From Candidatus Hodarchaeota archaeon (lineage in GTDB: Archaea > Asgardarchaeota > Heimdallarchaeia > Hodarchaeales > Hodarchaeaceae): a stretch of 19,763 nucleotides of DNA. The stretch covers positions 1 through 19,763 of the forward strand of contig JAEOTU010000118.1 of NCBI GenBank assembly GCA_016839665.1, in the 5' to 3' direction. Below are positions 1 through 8,157 of the stretch, piece after piece (the first letter of the stretch is position 1; each line of letters starts with the position of its first letter). The notes beneath the pieces were generated by a model. It was given only the letters and a program-made list of their open reading frames with translations. It was not told where the DNA came from and did no database searches. The position numbers and the translations under genes were made by a program.

Positions 1-2296
1 GTTGTGCTGATAGAGGTAAATCGTTGATTTCTACAGCAATCGCGTCAGAGATGGCATTTCCTAACGCAGCAGGTACCCCAAGCATTGTTAATTCACCAAT
101 CCCCCTTGCACCATAGGGTCCATCTTCCTGAGGATTTTCCAGTAAATAAGATGAGAATTCCTTAGGAATATCACCAGAACGTGCAATTACATAATCAACA
201 AGGTTAGGATTAAGAAGAAGCCCTTTCTCATCATATTGGAGTTGTTCATTCACTGCAATAGACAATGCCATAACACTACCTCCAATAATTTGGCTTTTAC
301 ATAGCAGTGGATTGATTGCTTTTCCAATATCAAAAGCAGAAACCAATCGGTTTAGAACGATTTCACCAGTCAAAGCATTTAGTTCTATTTCAACCCCATG
401 AGCTCCAAATGTTTCAAAAATGGCTGGGTTGCCCGCTCCAGTTTCAGGGTCTAACATAGTCATTTTTGCTATGTAAGTTCCCCTCCCAATCACTGGTCCA
501 CCAATAGATTCACCTGACGGAAACATGTATCCCATAACAAGTTCTGTCAGGCTTAATCGCCTCCATGGCTCCCCCTTTGGAAAGATTAATTCATTCTTTA
601 TGGTTAAATCTTCTGAAGGGACACGTAAAACTTGACTTGCAATATCAAAAATTTGTACTTTTGCGTCTTTACATGCGTTTTTAACAGCATTCCCATCCAT
701 AAACAGAGAGCGAGATCCTACTGTTTGCCATGTGTAAGCATCTCGATCAGTATCTCGATCTCCTTTGATTTTTACTTTTTCAATAGGAAGACCTAATTCT
801 TCAGCAGCTATTTGAGCGAGAGATGTAATAGTACCTTGTCCCATCTCTGAAGTTCCTACTGAAACCAAAACACCCCCATCTTCATTGAACTTGACATAAG
901 CAGAAGAAGCGCTGTTTGGGGGCTGGGCTGGTCCTTTCATGAAACCTGCAATTCCAATACCTCGAAAAAGCCACGGTTTTACAGTAGGAGTTTCTGGAAG
1001 ATTTTCCTTTAAGTCAGCCCAAACTTTATCCAGACATTGATCAATACTGCCAGCGTCCTCTCGAAGGCGATGTTGGTTTGCAGTAAAAGACTTCCCTGGT
1101 TTGAGAGTATTAATTTTCCGGAATTCTACTGGATCCATTTTTAGTGCCTTAGCAATGGTATTGCGTTGTCGTTCAATCATCCAATGCAATTCCATATGAC
1201 CAAAACCACGAAAAGCAGTAGCGTACGGTTTATTTGTGTAAATCGTGTAAGAATCAGACTTAATATTGTCAATTTCATAGGGACCAATTGAGACATAGCC
1301 AGCTGCACGTCCTACATTCACCGCATAATCTGCACACGCACCGGAGTCCCAAATGTATTCAATTTCTTCTGCGACAATCTTACCATCTGACTTTATTCCC
1401 GTTTTTACATCTGCGACCATCCCTACTCTTATGGGAGCGCTACGAAAGTTCTCTTCACGAGTTAATCGAAGTTTCACTGGTTTATGACCAGCTTTACGTG
1501 AAAGTAAAACAACTAAGGGTTCAAAATTTAGACCTGCTTTCCCACCGAACCCTCCTCCGAGATAAGGGGCCTTAACAGTGATGTTCGATATTGGAACTGC
1601 AAATGTCACTCCTAGAAGATATCTTACAGTAAACGGGGATTGGGCAGATGACCATACTTTAATGGTTCCATTAGATCGATAATGACCAATAGAAACGATT
1701 GGTTCCAAGTATGCGTGAGCAATTTGGGGCATCGTATACGTATTTTTGATTACTAGGTCTGACTCCGAAAATCCTTCTGAAATATCTCCTTTTCGTAATT
1801 TGAAATGATTTGCAATATTGGTGCCTGGAACAGGACTAAATGCGGGGGAATGTTCGTATTCTGCCATATTTTCATGGACAAGAATATCATTTGATTTTTT
1901 AGCAACTAGAGGGTCTATAATAGCTGGAAGTGGTTCATACTCGATCTTGATTACCTCTAGTGCTTGTTCAGCGATCTCCTCGGTCTGAGCTGCCACAGCA
2001 ACTACTGGTTGACCTATCCAAACGACTTTTTCCACTGCTAAAATGTCACGATCCCCAGCGTATAAACCAATTTTTACAGGCCAATCTCTTCCAGTTGCTA
2101 CTGCCTCAACTCCAGGCATTGTTTCCGCTCTAGAAGTATCAATTGACACAATTTTAGCATGAGCGTGAGGTGAAGTTAGAAATTTTCCAACCAAAAGATT
2201 CGGAATATTATCAATATCAAAAGCAAAAGTTGCCATGCCTGTTACTTTTTCAATTGCATCTTTTCGTGCAATTGGTTGACCAACGTATTTAGTCAT
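1..2296 (-). CDS. Molybdopterin-binding large subunit, xanthine dehydrogenase/aldehyde oxidase family (3' end cut by window edge)
   Basis: The frame is open from the window edge to 2296 and encodes 765 codons of a molybdenum hydroxylase large subunit, which hydroxylates a purine, aldehyde or other heterocycle at a Mo-pterin centre. The N-terminus reads as the usual 'G(Q/K)PIxRxDAxEKVTG' opening. Glycine-rich pterin motif GGGFGGK lies near residues 245-252, AFRGFG near 361-366, MGQG near 483, and the catalytic Glu sits in GIGE at about 735. AFRGFG fits the xanthine-dehydrogenase side of the family rather than CoxL-type CO dehydrogenase (AYRGAGR or AYxCSFR). By family length only a short C-terminal tail is missing. 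ATG 2296 is preferred because GGTGATT lies just upstream; an in-frame ATG at 2311 precedes that site. The FAD and 2Fe-2S partner subunits are not visible and may lie to the left. Substrate cannot be read from sequence. A MoaD-like gene sits about 42 nt upstream on the same strand. Confidence 0.93.
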   Translation of the reverse strand, partial: MTKYVGQPIARKDAIEKVTGMATFAFDIDNIPNLLVGKFLTSPHAHAKIVSIDTSRAETMPGVEAVATGRDWPVKIGLYAGDRDILAVEKVVWIGQPVVAVAAQTEEIAEQALEVIKIEYEPLPAIIDPLVAKKSNDILVHENMAEYEHSPAFSPVPGTNIANHFKLRKGDISEGFSESDLVIKNTYTMPQIAHAYLEPIVSIGHYRSNGTIKVWSSAQSPFTVRYLLGVTFAVPISNITVKAPYLGGGFGGKAGLNFEPLVVLLSRKAGHKPVKLRLTREENFRSAPIRVGMVADVKTGIKSDGKIVAEEIEYIWDSGACADYAVNVGRAAGYVSIGPYEIDNIKSDSYTIYTNKPYATAFRGFGHMELHWMIERQRNTIAKALKMDPVEFRKINTLKPGKSFTANQHRLREDAGSIDQCLDKVWADLKENLPETPTVKPWLFRGIGIAGFMKGPAQPPNSASSAYVKFNEDGGVLVSVGTSEMGQGTITSLAQIAAEELGLPIEKVKIKGDRDTDRDAYTWQTVGSRSLFMDGNAVKNACKDAKVQIFDIASQVLRVPSEDLTIKNELIFPKGEPWRRLSLTELVMGYMFPSGESIGGPVIGRGTYIAKMTMLDPETGAGNPAIFETFGAHGVEIELNALTGEIVLNRLVSAFDIGKAINPLLCKSQIIGGSVMALSIAVNEQLQYDEKGLLLNPNLVDYVIARSGDIPKEFSSYLLENPQEDGPYGARGIGELTMLGVPAALGNAISDAIAVEINDLPLSAQ

Positions 2297-2338
2297 GAAA
2301 TTAATCACCATTATTTCAGAGATTCCATATTTTTAAAT

Positions 2339-2635
2339 TCAACCACCGCCAACAACCTGAAGAAATCCTAATCGATCAACTGTCACACGATCTTCAGATC
2401 TAAGGATTGTTTCGAGGCCAGATCTAGATCTGTCAATAATATGCCCGTTGATCAGAAGGATAGTTCCATGACTCAAGTCATTGTTCTTGAGAAGTAATGT
2501 TTTTAGTGGGGGATCCTTTTGAATGAGTTTTTGGATAACTTCACGGATAGTGGGGTCTTGTAAAAATTCTAATTCGATATAAGAACCTAAATTTGCCCCT
2601 AGATGACCGAATAACTGAATCTGTAGTTTTATCAT
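2339..2635 (-). CDS. MoaD/ThiS-like ubiquitin-fold sulfur carrier
   Basis: This is a 98-residue protein with the length and alternating strand/helix pattern of the beta-grasp sulfur carriers. It opens with a beta-strand (IKLQIQLFG), continues with a helix around 'TIREVIQKLIQ', has a central 'ILLINGHII' strand as in MoaD/ThiS, and ends in VVGGG. A C-terminal diglycine is the residue pair that E1-like MoeB/ThiF proteins adenylate and that is converted to thiocarboxylate; here there are three glycines. It precedes the molybdenum hydroxylase gene on the same strand by about 42 nt, which fits a role in molybdopterin synthesis or in supplying sulfur to the Mo centre; a tRNA-thiolation or SAMP-like role is also possible. 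ATG 2635 gives the normal MoaD-like N-terminus; an in-frame ATG at 2650 would add five residues. No clear ribosome site precedes either. Confidence 0.72.
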   Translation of the reverse strand: MIKLQIQLFGHLGANLGSYIELEFLQDPTIREVIQKLIQKDPPLKTLLLKNNDLSHGTILLINGHIIDRSRSGLETILRSEDRVTVDRLGFLQVVGGG

Positions 2636-2693
2636 ATGCAATGAAATCATTTAGTACAGACATTGAAAAAGATTCTTCCACTAGATCGATCTG

Positions 2694-2701
2694 TTTAAAT
2701 A
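2694..2701 (+). promoter_or_regulatory. TATA box TTTAAATA
   Basis: The octamer TTTAAATA is centred about 28 nt before the ATG at 2726, which is where an archaeal TATA box would place transcription start at or within a few bases of the start codon, so the message is probably leaderless. The 10-bp palindrome AGATCGATCT (2683-2692) abuts it on the BRE side. The box lies in the 69-84 nt divergent spacer shared with the MoaD-like gene and may serve both directions. Confidence 0.5.
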
Positions 2702-2725
2702 CCCAGAATAGAAACAAATTTGTTG

Positions 2726-4117
2726 ATGGTACGACGTGAAGTTCCAAAAGAATTAATGAGATTTGTACGACGAGAGGTGAAAGAGAAGAGCGCTGATTGG
2801 GGAGAATTGCGTCGTGTAAAGCGTCATGTTATTCTCAAAAAAGGATTACCTAATGTTCCGAATTTGGTTCTGCAAAGTGATTCAGGTCTTTCTTATCTAG
2901 TAATAATTCAGTGGAGGAAAGAGTTACGTCTTTATTTATTTGACTCCGACGGAAAAATGCTTCACGGTCATTCTTTTTTTCCTCCTCTACAAGATGTTTA
3001 CAAGGATATTCGATCTAAATCGAAGAAGATTGCACGATATCCCAAGCTTGAAAAGGTTCTCACTCTTGCGGAACAAAGTCACCAACTTGATAAACGATTT
3101 CATCAAGTATGGTCAAGATTAGCTCGATTATTTAGAATCTCAAAAAAAAATCGTCGAAAACGGCCCCTAATTAAGTGTATCCATCAGAAAGCAGATGGTA
3201 TATTCGGAACTCGGGTCGAAAACGATTTCATTCATGTCCCATATCAAAGTTCAGAACTAAGGGTAATTTTTACATACTACTCTCTTTTCTTCTTTGTACC
3301 CCATCCGTTCCGACAAAATGAAGACATTGTAGAAGCAATAGCGTTCAAAGTTCTCACTTCCATTAAGCAATTTGGGGGTGAATCGCTGGATGGTGCTCGT
3401 AACTCATCAAATATATTCAGACAACTCGATCCTTGGAATCATTTAACTGCTTCTGAAATCATGTCTTTATTGAAAAAAATGGCTGTGTATAACGATACTT
3501 GGCTCAGAGAATCGGATTTCCTTGCATTGGTAAATTGTCCAGTCAGTCTTGTGAGAAATCCTTCACGTCAGAACCTCCCCAAAATATTTTGTGAAATGTT
3601 TTCTCTCAATCAGAATGAAATATTTCTTACCTTAGCAAATATTCTTGGTCTACCTTTTGGTTTTGAATGCCAGATTCCGTCTAATTTATTACAAAAAGAG
3701 TCATTGCAAGCATACTTTTGGATAAAAAGTTGGCAGTTTTCTAATATTCTTTTATATTTTCAAGAAAAACGATTAACACTTGCTAAAGGACATATACGAG
3801 CTATAGAAGAAGCTTTGAACTATCAATACACGACTGTATTGGAAATAAACTTAATTTCAAAGACATCGGGAACATTTGAGATAAAAAATAATTCAGATTT
3901 ACCAGTTATTCTAGCAGGAGCGGTTCTAGCATTTCCAGATGGATCAGAGACAGAAACCTCATTTCAAGCAGTAACAATATCAGCGCAATCAAAAACAATA
4001 TTAGATTTGAATTCTTTAAAAATTCCGAGAGATTCTCCCATACGTTTTCAATATTCATTAACCAGATCTCCTGATGATATCACTCAACCAATCTTCACAG
4101 GAACTCTAGTTATATGA
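2726..4117 (+). CDS. Hypothetical protein, 463 aa, family not recognised
   Basis: I do not recognise this protein. It is a long, uninterrupted frame with its own promoter-like element, so it is very likely real. The N-terminal 50 residues are basic (MVRREV..RFVRREVKEK). Residues about 55-75 look beta-stranded, about 100-150 are helical and rich in Lys/Arg, and the segment 'IFTYYSLFFFVPHPF' is strongly hydrophobic but short and bounded by charge, more like a buried core than a membrane span. The last roughly 110 residues alternate hydrophobic and polar positions as in a beta-sandwich domain. No metal-binding HExxH, Walker, or zinc-cysteine motif is visible, and there is no signal peptide. TTG codons at 2720 and 2723 are possible earlier starts, but ATG 2726 sits best behind the TATA box. 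It ends 16 nt from the convergent deformylase-like gene. The context gives no function. Confidence 0.85.
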   Translation: MVRREVPKELMRFVRREVKEKSADWGELRRVKRHVILKKGLPNVPNLVLQSDSGLSYLVIIQWRKELRLYLFDSDGKMLHGHSFFPPLQDVYKDIRSKSKKIARYPKLEKVLTLAEQSHQLDKRFHQVWSRLARLFRISKKNRRKRPLIKCIHQKADGIFGTRVENDFIHVPYQSSELRVIFTYYSLFFFVPHPFRQNEDIVEAIAFKVLTSIKQFGGESLDGARNSSNIFRQLDPWNHLTASEIMSLLKKMAVYNDTWLRESDFLALVNCPVSLVRNPSRQNLPKIFCEMFSLNQNEIFLTLANILGLPFGFECQIPSNLLQKESLQAYFWIKSWQFSNILLYFQEKRLTLAKGHIRAIEEALNYQYTTVLEINLISKTSGTFEIKNNSDLPVILAGAVLAFPDGSETETSFQAVTISAQSKTILDLNSLKIPRDSPIRFQYSLTRSPDDITQPIFTGTLVI

Positions 4118-4133
4118 ATCACATTGTGGAAAG

Positions 4134-4646
4134 TTAGAGTGAAGCCATCATTCTCTCCCATTCTTGTCTTAACATGATCTTTTTGACGTCAGTTAAATGA
4201 TCTGTTGCTAACACGCCGCTTAGATGATCTGTTTCGTGTTGAACTAATTCAGATAAATCGTCACTGAACTTCCTTTCGATCGATTCGCCTTTGTCATTAA
4301 AATACTCAACATTTATTTGTTTATGGCGTAAAATTTCCACGAAAAAGGCGACATCAAAGCTAAAGCAGCTGTCCCAGACCGAAAATTTGTCATCGCTCTT
4401 CCATGTAATTTTCGGATTAACCATAACGAATGGATTGTTTGGAAGACCATAGTAGATTACATTCTTCATATGACCTATCTGAGGAGCTGCAAGCGCTCTA
4501 CCAATTTTTTTTGATTCCTGAAGAGAAAAAAGAGTGTCTTTTAAGTCTTGTATTACTTGTTGAAGTTCTTCTCCAAATTCCGTAATATTCGAAGATTTTT
4601 CTCTCAGTTTGGGATTTCCGATCATCAATACTGACTTGATTGCCAA
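4134..4646 (-). CDS. Peptide-deformylase-family metallohydrolase, divergent
   Basis: This 170-residue protein has the deformylase architecture. The N-terminus 'AIKSVLMIGNPKLR' matches the family's 'AIxxVLxxxxPxLR'. Motif 1 is GRALAAPQ (about 49-56; usual GxGLAAPQ) with the catalytic-site Gln present. Motif 2 is WDSCFS (usual EGCLS) with metal-ligand Cys94 present. Motif 3 is QHETDHLSG with His137, Glu138 and His141 present. All metal and catalytic residues therefore survive, while the neighbouring glycines and leucine have changed. Archaea start proteins with unformylated methionine, so the substrate may be a different N-formyl or N-acyl amide; this is inference. TTG 4646 is chosen because GGTGATT lies a few bases upstream and it gives the canonical N-terminus; an upstream TTG at 4658 would put that site inside the gene, and ATG 4625 would cut the conserved strand. 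It follows korB by 26 nt and is probably its operon partner. Confidence 0.82.
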   Translation of the reverse strand: MAIKSVLMIGNPKLREKSSNITEFGEELQQVIQDLKDTLFSLQESKKIGRALAAPQIGHMKNVIYYGLPNNPFVMVNPKITWKSDDKFSVWDSCFSFDVAFFVEILRHKQINVEYFNDKGESIERKFSDDLSELVQHETDHLSGVLATDHLTDVKKIMLRQEWERMMASL

Positions 4647-4672
4647 AAAAATCACCAAATAGTTTTTCTGAT

Positions 4673-5536
4673 TTAGTTTCTTTTTGAATCAATAAGCTCT
4701 CTGAGTTTATCCAGCTTTGCTTCTCTCGTATAAAGCGGATCTTTATTTATTTTATACACTGGCAAATTTTCTTCAAAAGTTGGTTTTTGTTTAGTATAGA
4801 AAATCCCTAATGGGATTTTTCCTGTCTTTGTTGCTTGTTTAAACGCATTTGTTTTGTTAGTAGGATTATATGAGTCCTTTAAGTAGTAAGTGTTTTCTTT
4901 GAACCATTTCCAAGTATTTATTTTGTTGAATGTTACACATGGTTGTAATATATCTACAAATGAGTACCCGTTATGAGTAATTGCTGCTTTAATTATCTCT
5001 TTCGTCTTTTCTTGGTCTCCAACGAAAACTCTTGCTACAAATGAAGCATCGAGAGTTATAGCTAAAGCAACTGGGTTGAATGGCTCGTTTGTTACTCCTT
5101 GGACTTGAACAGGAGTGATAAAACCGTATTGACTTGTCGGGGAAGCTTGGCCTTTTGTAAGACCATAAACCATATTGTCGTGAGCAAGATGGATAATATT
5201 TGGATTTCTAAGAATATTGTGAATAAAATGATTACCTCCTTCTCCAAAAGAACATCCATCTCCAGTTTCGACAATTACTGTAAGGTTTGGATTTACAGCT
5301 TTAACTGCAAATGCAGCAGCAACTGCTCGTCCATGGAGACCGTTAAAAATGTTTGTTCGAAGATAATGAGGTGTTTTAGCAGCTTGACCAATTCCTGAGA
5401 CCATAACTAATTCTTCTGGTTTATTATTTAACTCTGTTAGAGCTGTTTTTACTATACGAAGAATTCCAAAGTTTCCACATCCTGGACACCATGCGATATC
5501 AGTGTTTTTAGGCATATCAAATGCTTCTGTTGCCAT
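4673..5536 (-). CDS. korB: 2-oxoacid:ferredoxin oxidoreductase, beta subunit
   Basis: This 287-residue protein is the thiamine-diphosphate subunit of a 2-oxoacid:ferredoxin oxidoreductase, which oxidatively decarboxylates a 2-oxoacid with CoA and reduces ferredoxin. WCPGCG (Cys17, Cys20) and LQPC (Cys200) are iron-sulfur ligand motifs. [11 protein letters not shown] (92-102) is the ThDP/Mg motif, followed by '[11 protein letters not shown]', a signature of the KorB branch. The position where many homologues have a third cluster Cys (GIGC) reads GIGQ here (Gln51). I recall GIGQAAK as typical of one KorB subfamily, so this may be normal for it. An additional Cys95 lies inside the ThDP motif. 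ATG 5536 has AAGGAG seven bases upstream. The gene begins 16 nt after korA and is followed by the deformylase-like gene. The substrate (2-oxoglutarate or another 2-oxoacid) is not fixed by sequence. Confidence 0.93.
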   Translation of the reverse strand: MATEAFDMPKNTDIAWCPGCGNFGILRIVKTALTELNNKPEELVMVSGIGQAAKTPHYLRTNIFNGLHGRAVAAAFAVKAVNPNLTVIVETGDGCSFGEGGNHFIHNILRNPNIIHLAHDNMVYGLTKGQASPTSQYGFITPVQVQGVTNEPFNPVALAITLDASFVARVFVGDQEKTKEIIKAAITHNGYSFVDILQPCVTFNKINTWKWFKENTYYLKDSYNPTNKTNAFKQATKTGKIPLGIFYTKQKPTFEENLPVYKINKDPLYTREAKLDKLRELIDSKRN

Positions 5537-5552
5537 TTTCCAAACTCCTTAT

Positions 5553-7271
5553 CTAAATTTTCTCTAAAAATGCTTTAACTTCCTCCACAGAGAAAGGCAT
5601 CCCATTGTACTTGAGAAATTTCTCGTCAACGTCAAAATCAAGTTCTAATTTCAATATCTTACTAAATTGTGAAGTGGCGTTGTTTTCTATGATGATTGTT
5701 TTTTCTGCTTTTTTTAGAAGCTCTCTAATTTCAGGATTTATAGGATAAACCTGTTTGAAATATAGAAAAGCATAATTATCATTTTTGATGGTTTCGATTG
5801 CTTCCTTAATAACTCCATATGTAGAGCCCCATCCGATCACGAGTTTCTTATAGTTCTTATTTCCTATTATTTCTGGTTCAATTATCTCTCCTTTAAGCAA
5901 CTCGAGCTTCTTATGGAGTCTCTTTTCAACCATTCTTGGTCTGGTTTCGTGTACATCTTCAGTAATATGACCATCTTCATCATGCTCGTCACTGTCAACA
6001 TTTACCAGACCACTCCCATAACCAGGAATACCTCGTGGTGAGATTCCACTATCAGTGAGTCGATAACGTTTATAGTCCTGATTAGTTTTTACAAAGTACC
6101 TAACATTCTTTATCTTAGAAGTATCCAAATCTTGGATAGAATAGTGCGAATCAAGAAAAAATTGGTCTGTCAATATAAAAACTGGAATTTGATATTTATC
6201 TGCAAGATCAAATGCTTTTTGGGCTAAGATAAATGCATCATCTGGTTTTCCAGGTGCTAAAATAACTCTAGCAAATTCACCGTGTCCAGCATTTAAAACA
6301 TGCTGTAAATCTTCTTGACCTGTTCTTGTTGGTAGTCCTGTGGCAGGACCAGGACGTTGCCCAATGTGAAGAACCATCGGTGTTTCAAGCATTGCAGCTA
6401 ATGACACTCCCTCGGTCATTAATGCAAATCCTCCTCCAGAGGTAGTGATCATTGCCCTTCCACCAGCATACCATGCAGCTACACCTTTGTTGATGGCGGC
6501 TATTTCGTCTTCAGCCTGATCCACAATTATATCGAATTCTTCTGCGTGTTGTGATAAAAATACAAGCACACTTGTACTTGGCGACATTGGATATGAACTA
6601 ATAAAATTACATCCACCTGCAATTGCCCCCATTCCCACTGCCTCTGCACCACTTAGAACAATATCATTGAGCACGGAATTGTCTTTTTGAAGCGGATTCT
6701 TGAACTTACCAGAAGTAACAAGACCTTTTCCAATTGAATATCCCCTTTTAGAAGCTTCAATATTTTTCTGGACAACTTCATCCCCTTTTGATGCAAACCG
6801 TTTCGTGAGATAGGTTCTTAATATCTCTTCTTCAACGTCAAGAAACGCTAAAAATACTCCAACTGAAACAATGTTAGTATAAATAATACCACCCACTTCT
6901 TTCGCAATGTCAGAGAATGGTATTTTAATCACTTGCTCTTGGTTAACGCAATATTGTTCATCGATATTCTTTTCTTCACCTAAAATGGTGGTGTTTGATG
7001 TTATTCTGCGTTTCAAATGGGGTAGGGCTGAAATATGAAGCGGTACCAAAAAATCAATGCGATTAACGAATGCAGGGTTCACTCTTTTAGACGAAATACG
7101 TATTAGTGTTGAATTTATACCTCCACGAATTCGAGACATAAATTCACTAGTACTATAACAGTGATAACCAGTCTGTTTGAGGATACCTGTGATTAAATCT
7201 TCTACTGTAGCGATACCTTGGCCAGCTGCACCACAAATAACAATGGTAATATCATTCATTTTCCTTACCAT
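5553..7271 (-). CDS. korA: 2-oxoacid:ferredoxin oxidoreductase, fused gamma-alpha subunit
   Basis: This 572-residue protein joins the gamma domain (about 1-190, opening with 'VICGAAGQGI') to the alpha pyrimidine-binding domain (about 200-430) and a C-terminal transketolase-like domain (about 450-572). Gamma-alpha fusion is the usual KorA form, in contrast to the separate subunits of the neighbouring por operon. The 'SYPMSPST' segment corresponds to the 2-oxoacid binding loop, and 'GQRPGPATGLPTRT' and 'GSGLVNVDSDEHDEDGHITED' are conserved KorA blocks. With KorB it would form the catalytic heterodimer in the cytoplasm, passing electrons to an external ferredoxin. ATG 7271 is used; ATG 7259 ('MNDITIVICGAAGQG') is equally natural, with AAGGA very close to it. 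The gene is first in the leftward operon and its promoter should lie in 7272-7450. Confidence 0.94.
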   Translation of the reverse strand: MVRKMNDITIVICGAAGQGIATVEDLITGILKQTGYHCYSTSEFMSRIRGGINSTLIRISSKRVNPAFVNRIDFLVPLHISALPHLKRRITSNTTILGEEKNIDEQYCVNQEQVIKIPFSDIAKEVGGIIYTNIVSVGVFLAFLDVEEEILRTYLTKRFASKGDEVVQKNIEASKRGYSIGKGLVTSGKFKNPLQKDNSVLNDIVLSGAEAVGMGAIAGGCNFISSYPMSPSTSVLVFLSQHAEEFDIIVDQAEDEIAAINKGVAAWYAGGRAMITTSGGGFALMTEGVSLAAMLETPMVLHIGQRPGPATGLPTRTGQEDLQHVLNAGHGEFARVILAPGKPDDAFILAQKAFDLADKYQIPVFILTDQFFLDSHYSIQDLDTSKIKNVRYFVKTNQDYKRYRLTDSGISPRGIPGYGSGLVNVDSDEHDEDGHITEDVHETRPRMVEKRLHKKLELLKGEIIEPEIIGNKNYKKLVIGWGSTYGVIKEAIETIKNDNYAFLYFKQVYPINPEIRELLKKAEKTIIIENNATSQFSKILKLELDFDVDEKFLKYNGMPFSVEEVKAFLEKI

Positions 7272-7568
7272 CCAATAAGATCATTTCTGATTCAGTTTTT
7301 AATCCATTAATTGCTATAATCGTTATCTTTGTTTGTTCTTTAATCTTTTAATGATGCTTTTATCGTAACTATAAAAATATCAAACAATTTAACTTGAACT
7401 CTGACATAATAACCTCCAAACGTTATTATATCTTTGTGACTTCTAAGACTATGTCTCTATAAAAATATTGGAATATGTTAAAAGAGATTTCAACACGTTT
7501 AACCATTTTAATTTTTGAAAAATGATTGACTAATAGAAAAAAAAAGAAAAACACTAGGTTGAATTACT
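7272..7568. promoter_or_regulatory. Divergent control region between korAB and porCDAB
   Basis: These 297 bases hold no gene. They are very AT-rich and lie between two operons running apart. Possible TATA elements are TATAAAAATATT near 7455-7466 for the rightward operon and, read leftward, ATTTTTATAG near 7366-7376 for korA. The rightward start codon is preceded by GGTTGA six bases upstream. A poly-A stretch (about 7540-7556) lies just before porC. Confidence 0.45.
7406..7429. promoter_or_regulatory. Perfect inverted repeat, candidate operator
   Basis: ATAATAAC (7406-7413) is repeated as its exact reverse complement GTTATTAT (7422-7429) with an 8-nt spacer. It lies near the middle of the korA-porC spacer, close to where both promoters would sit, as expected for a dimeric regulator site. 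This is read from sequence; binding is inference. Confidence 0.4.
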
Positions 7569-8150
7569 ATGCAAGAAATTCGTATTCATGCTCGAGCAGG
7601 ACAGGGTGCTATTACAACAGGCTTGTTGTTATCTCGTGCAGCATTCTATGAGGGAAAATATGCTCAGAGCTTTCCTACATTCGGAGCAGCTCGTATGGGA
7701 GCACCCATGAATGCATTTGTTAGAATTGATGATAAAGAAATTCGAAAGCGATCCCAAATATCTGAACCCGATGCTATTCTAATCGTTGACCCTACTTTAA
7801 TAACTCACTCTGGACAAATTGTTGGAAAATCGGATAGTGAGGGATTGATTGGTGGGTTCTCAGTTTTTCGAGGTCTGAAAAAAGATGGAATCGCAATCGT
7901 CAATAGTTCAGAACCAGTGAAAACTGGAGTAACTACCGCAAAGATAGTAGACGTTCCCGCATCAAAATTTGCTGCGGAGGAAATAGGGCGTCCTGAGTTT
8001 TCAAACACAGCAATGTTGGGAGCTTTGGTCGCTGCCACGGAAGTAGTTACATTTAGTTCCCTGAAAAAAGAAATGACTTCGATGCGTTCACCGGAAAAAA
8101 ATATCGCTTCCGCACAAAGAGCATATAACTACATGAAAGAAAGGATGTGA
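7569..8150 (+). CDS. porC: Pyruvate/2-oxoacid:ferredoxin oxidoreductase, gamma subunit
   Basis: This 193-residue protein has the gamma-subunit fold of archaeal-type POR/VOR, which binds near the CoA site and completes the four-subunit enzyme. The opening 'IRIHARAGQGAITTGLLLS' matches the family's (G/A)RxGQG glycine loop, and 'SFPTFGAARMGAPMNAFVRI' corresponds to the conserved central strand-turn block. The length is normal for a stand-alone gamma subunit. It is the first gene of a four-gene operon; the delta gene begins 7 nt after its stop. ATG 7569 has GGTTGA upstream. Gamma subunits do not settle the substrate: pyruvate is most likely from the operon layout, while 2-oxoisovalerate or another oxoacid remains possible. 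Confidence 0.93.
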   Translation: MQEIRIHARAGQGAITTGLLLSRAAFYEGKYAQSFPTFGAARMGAPMNAFVRIDDKEIRKRSQISEPDAILIVDPTLITHSGQIVGKSDSEGLIGGFSVFRGLKKDGIAIVNSSEPVKTGVTTAKIVDVPASKFAAEEIGRPEFSNTAMLGALVAATEVVTFSSLKKEMTSMRSPEKNIASAQRAYNYMKERM

Positions 8151-8157
8151 AATTTTA

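Noticed and set aside
1..2311. Possible frameshift or pseudogene in the molybdenum hydroxylase
   Set aside because: The minus-strand frame is continuous from 2296 to the edge and all family motifs occur in order; only the window edge cuts it.
3260..3310. Transmembrane segment in the unknown protein (IFTYYSLFFFVPHPF)
   Set aside because: The hydrophobic run is only about 12-14 residues and interrupted by Pro, His and Tyr; no other membrane segment or signal peptide is present.
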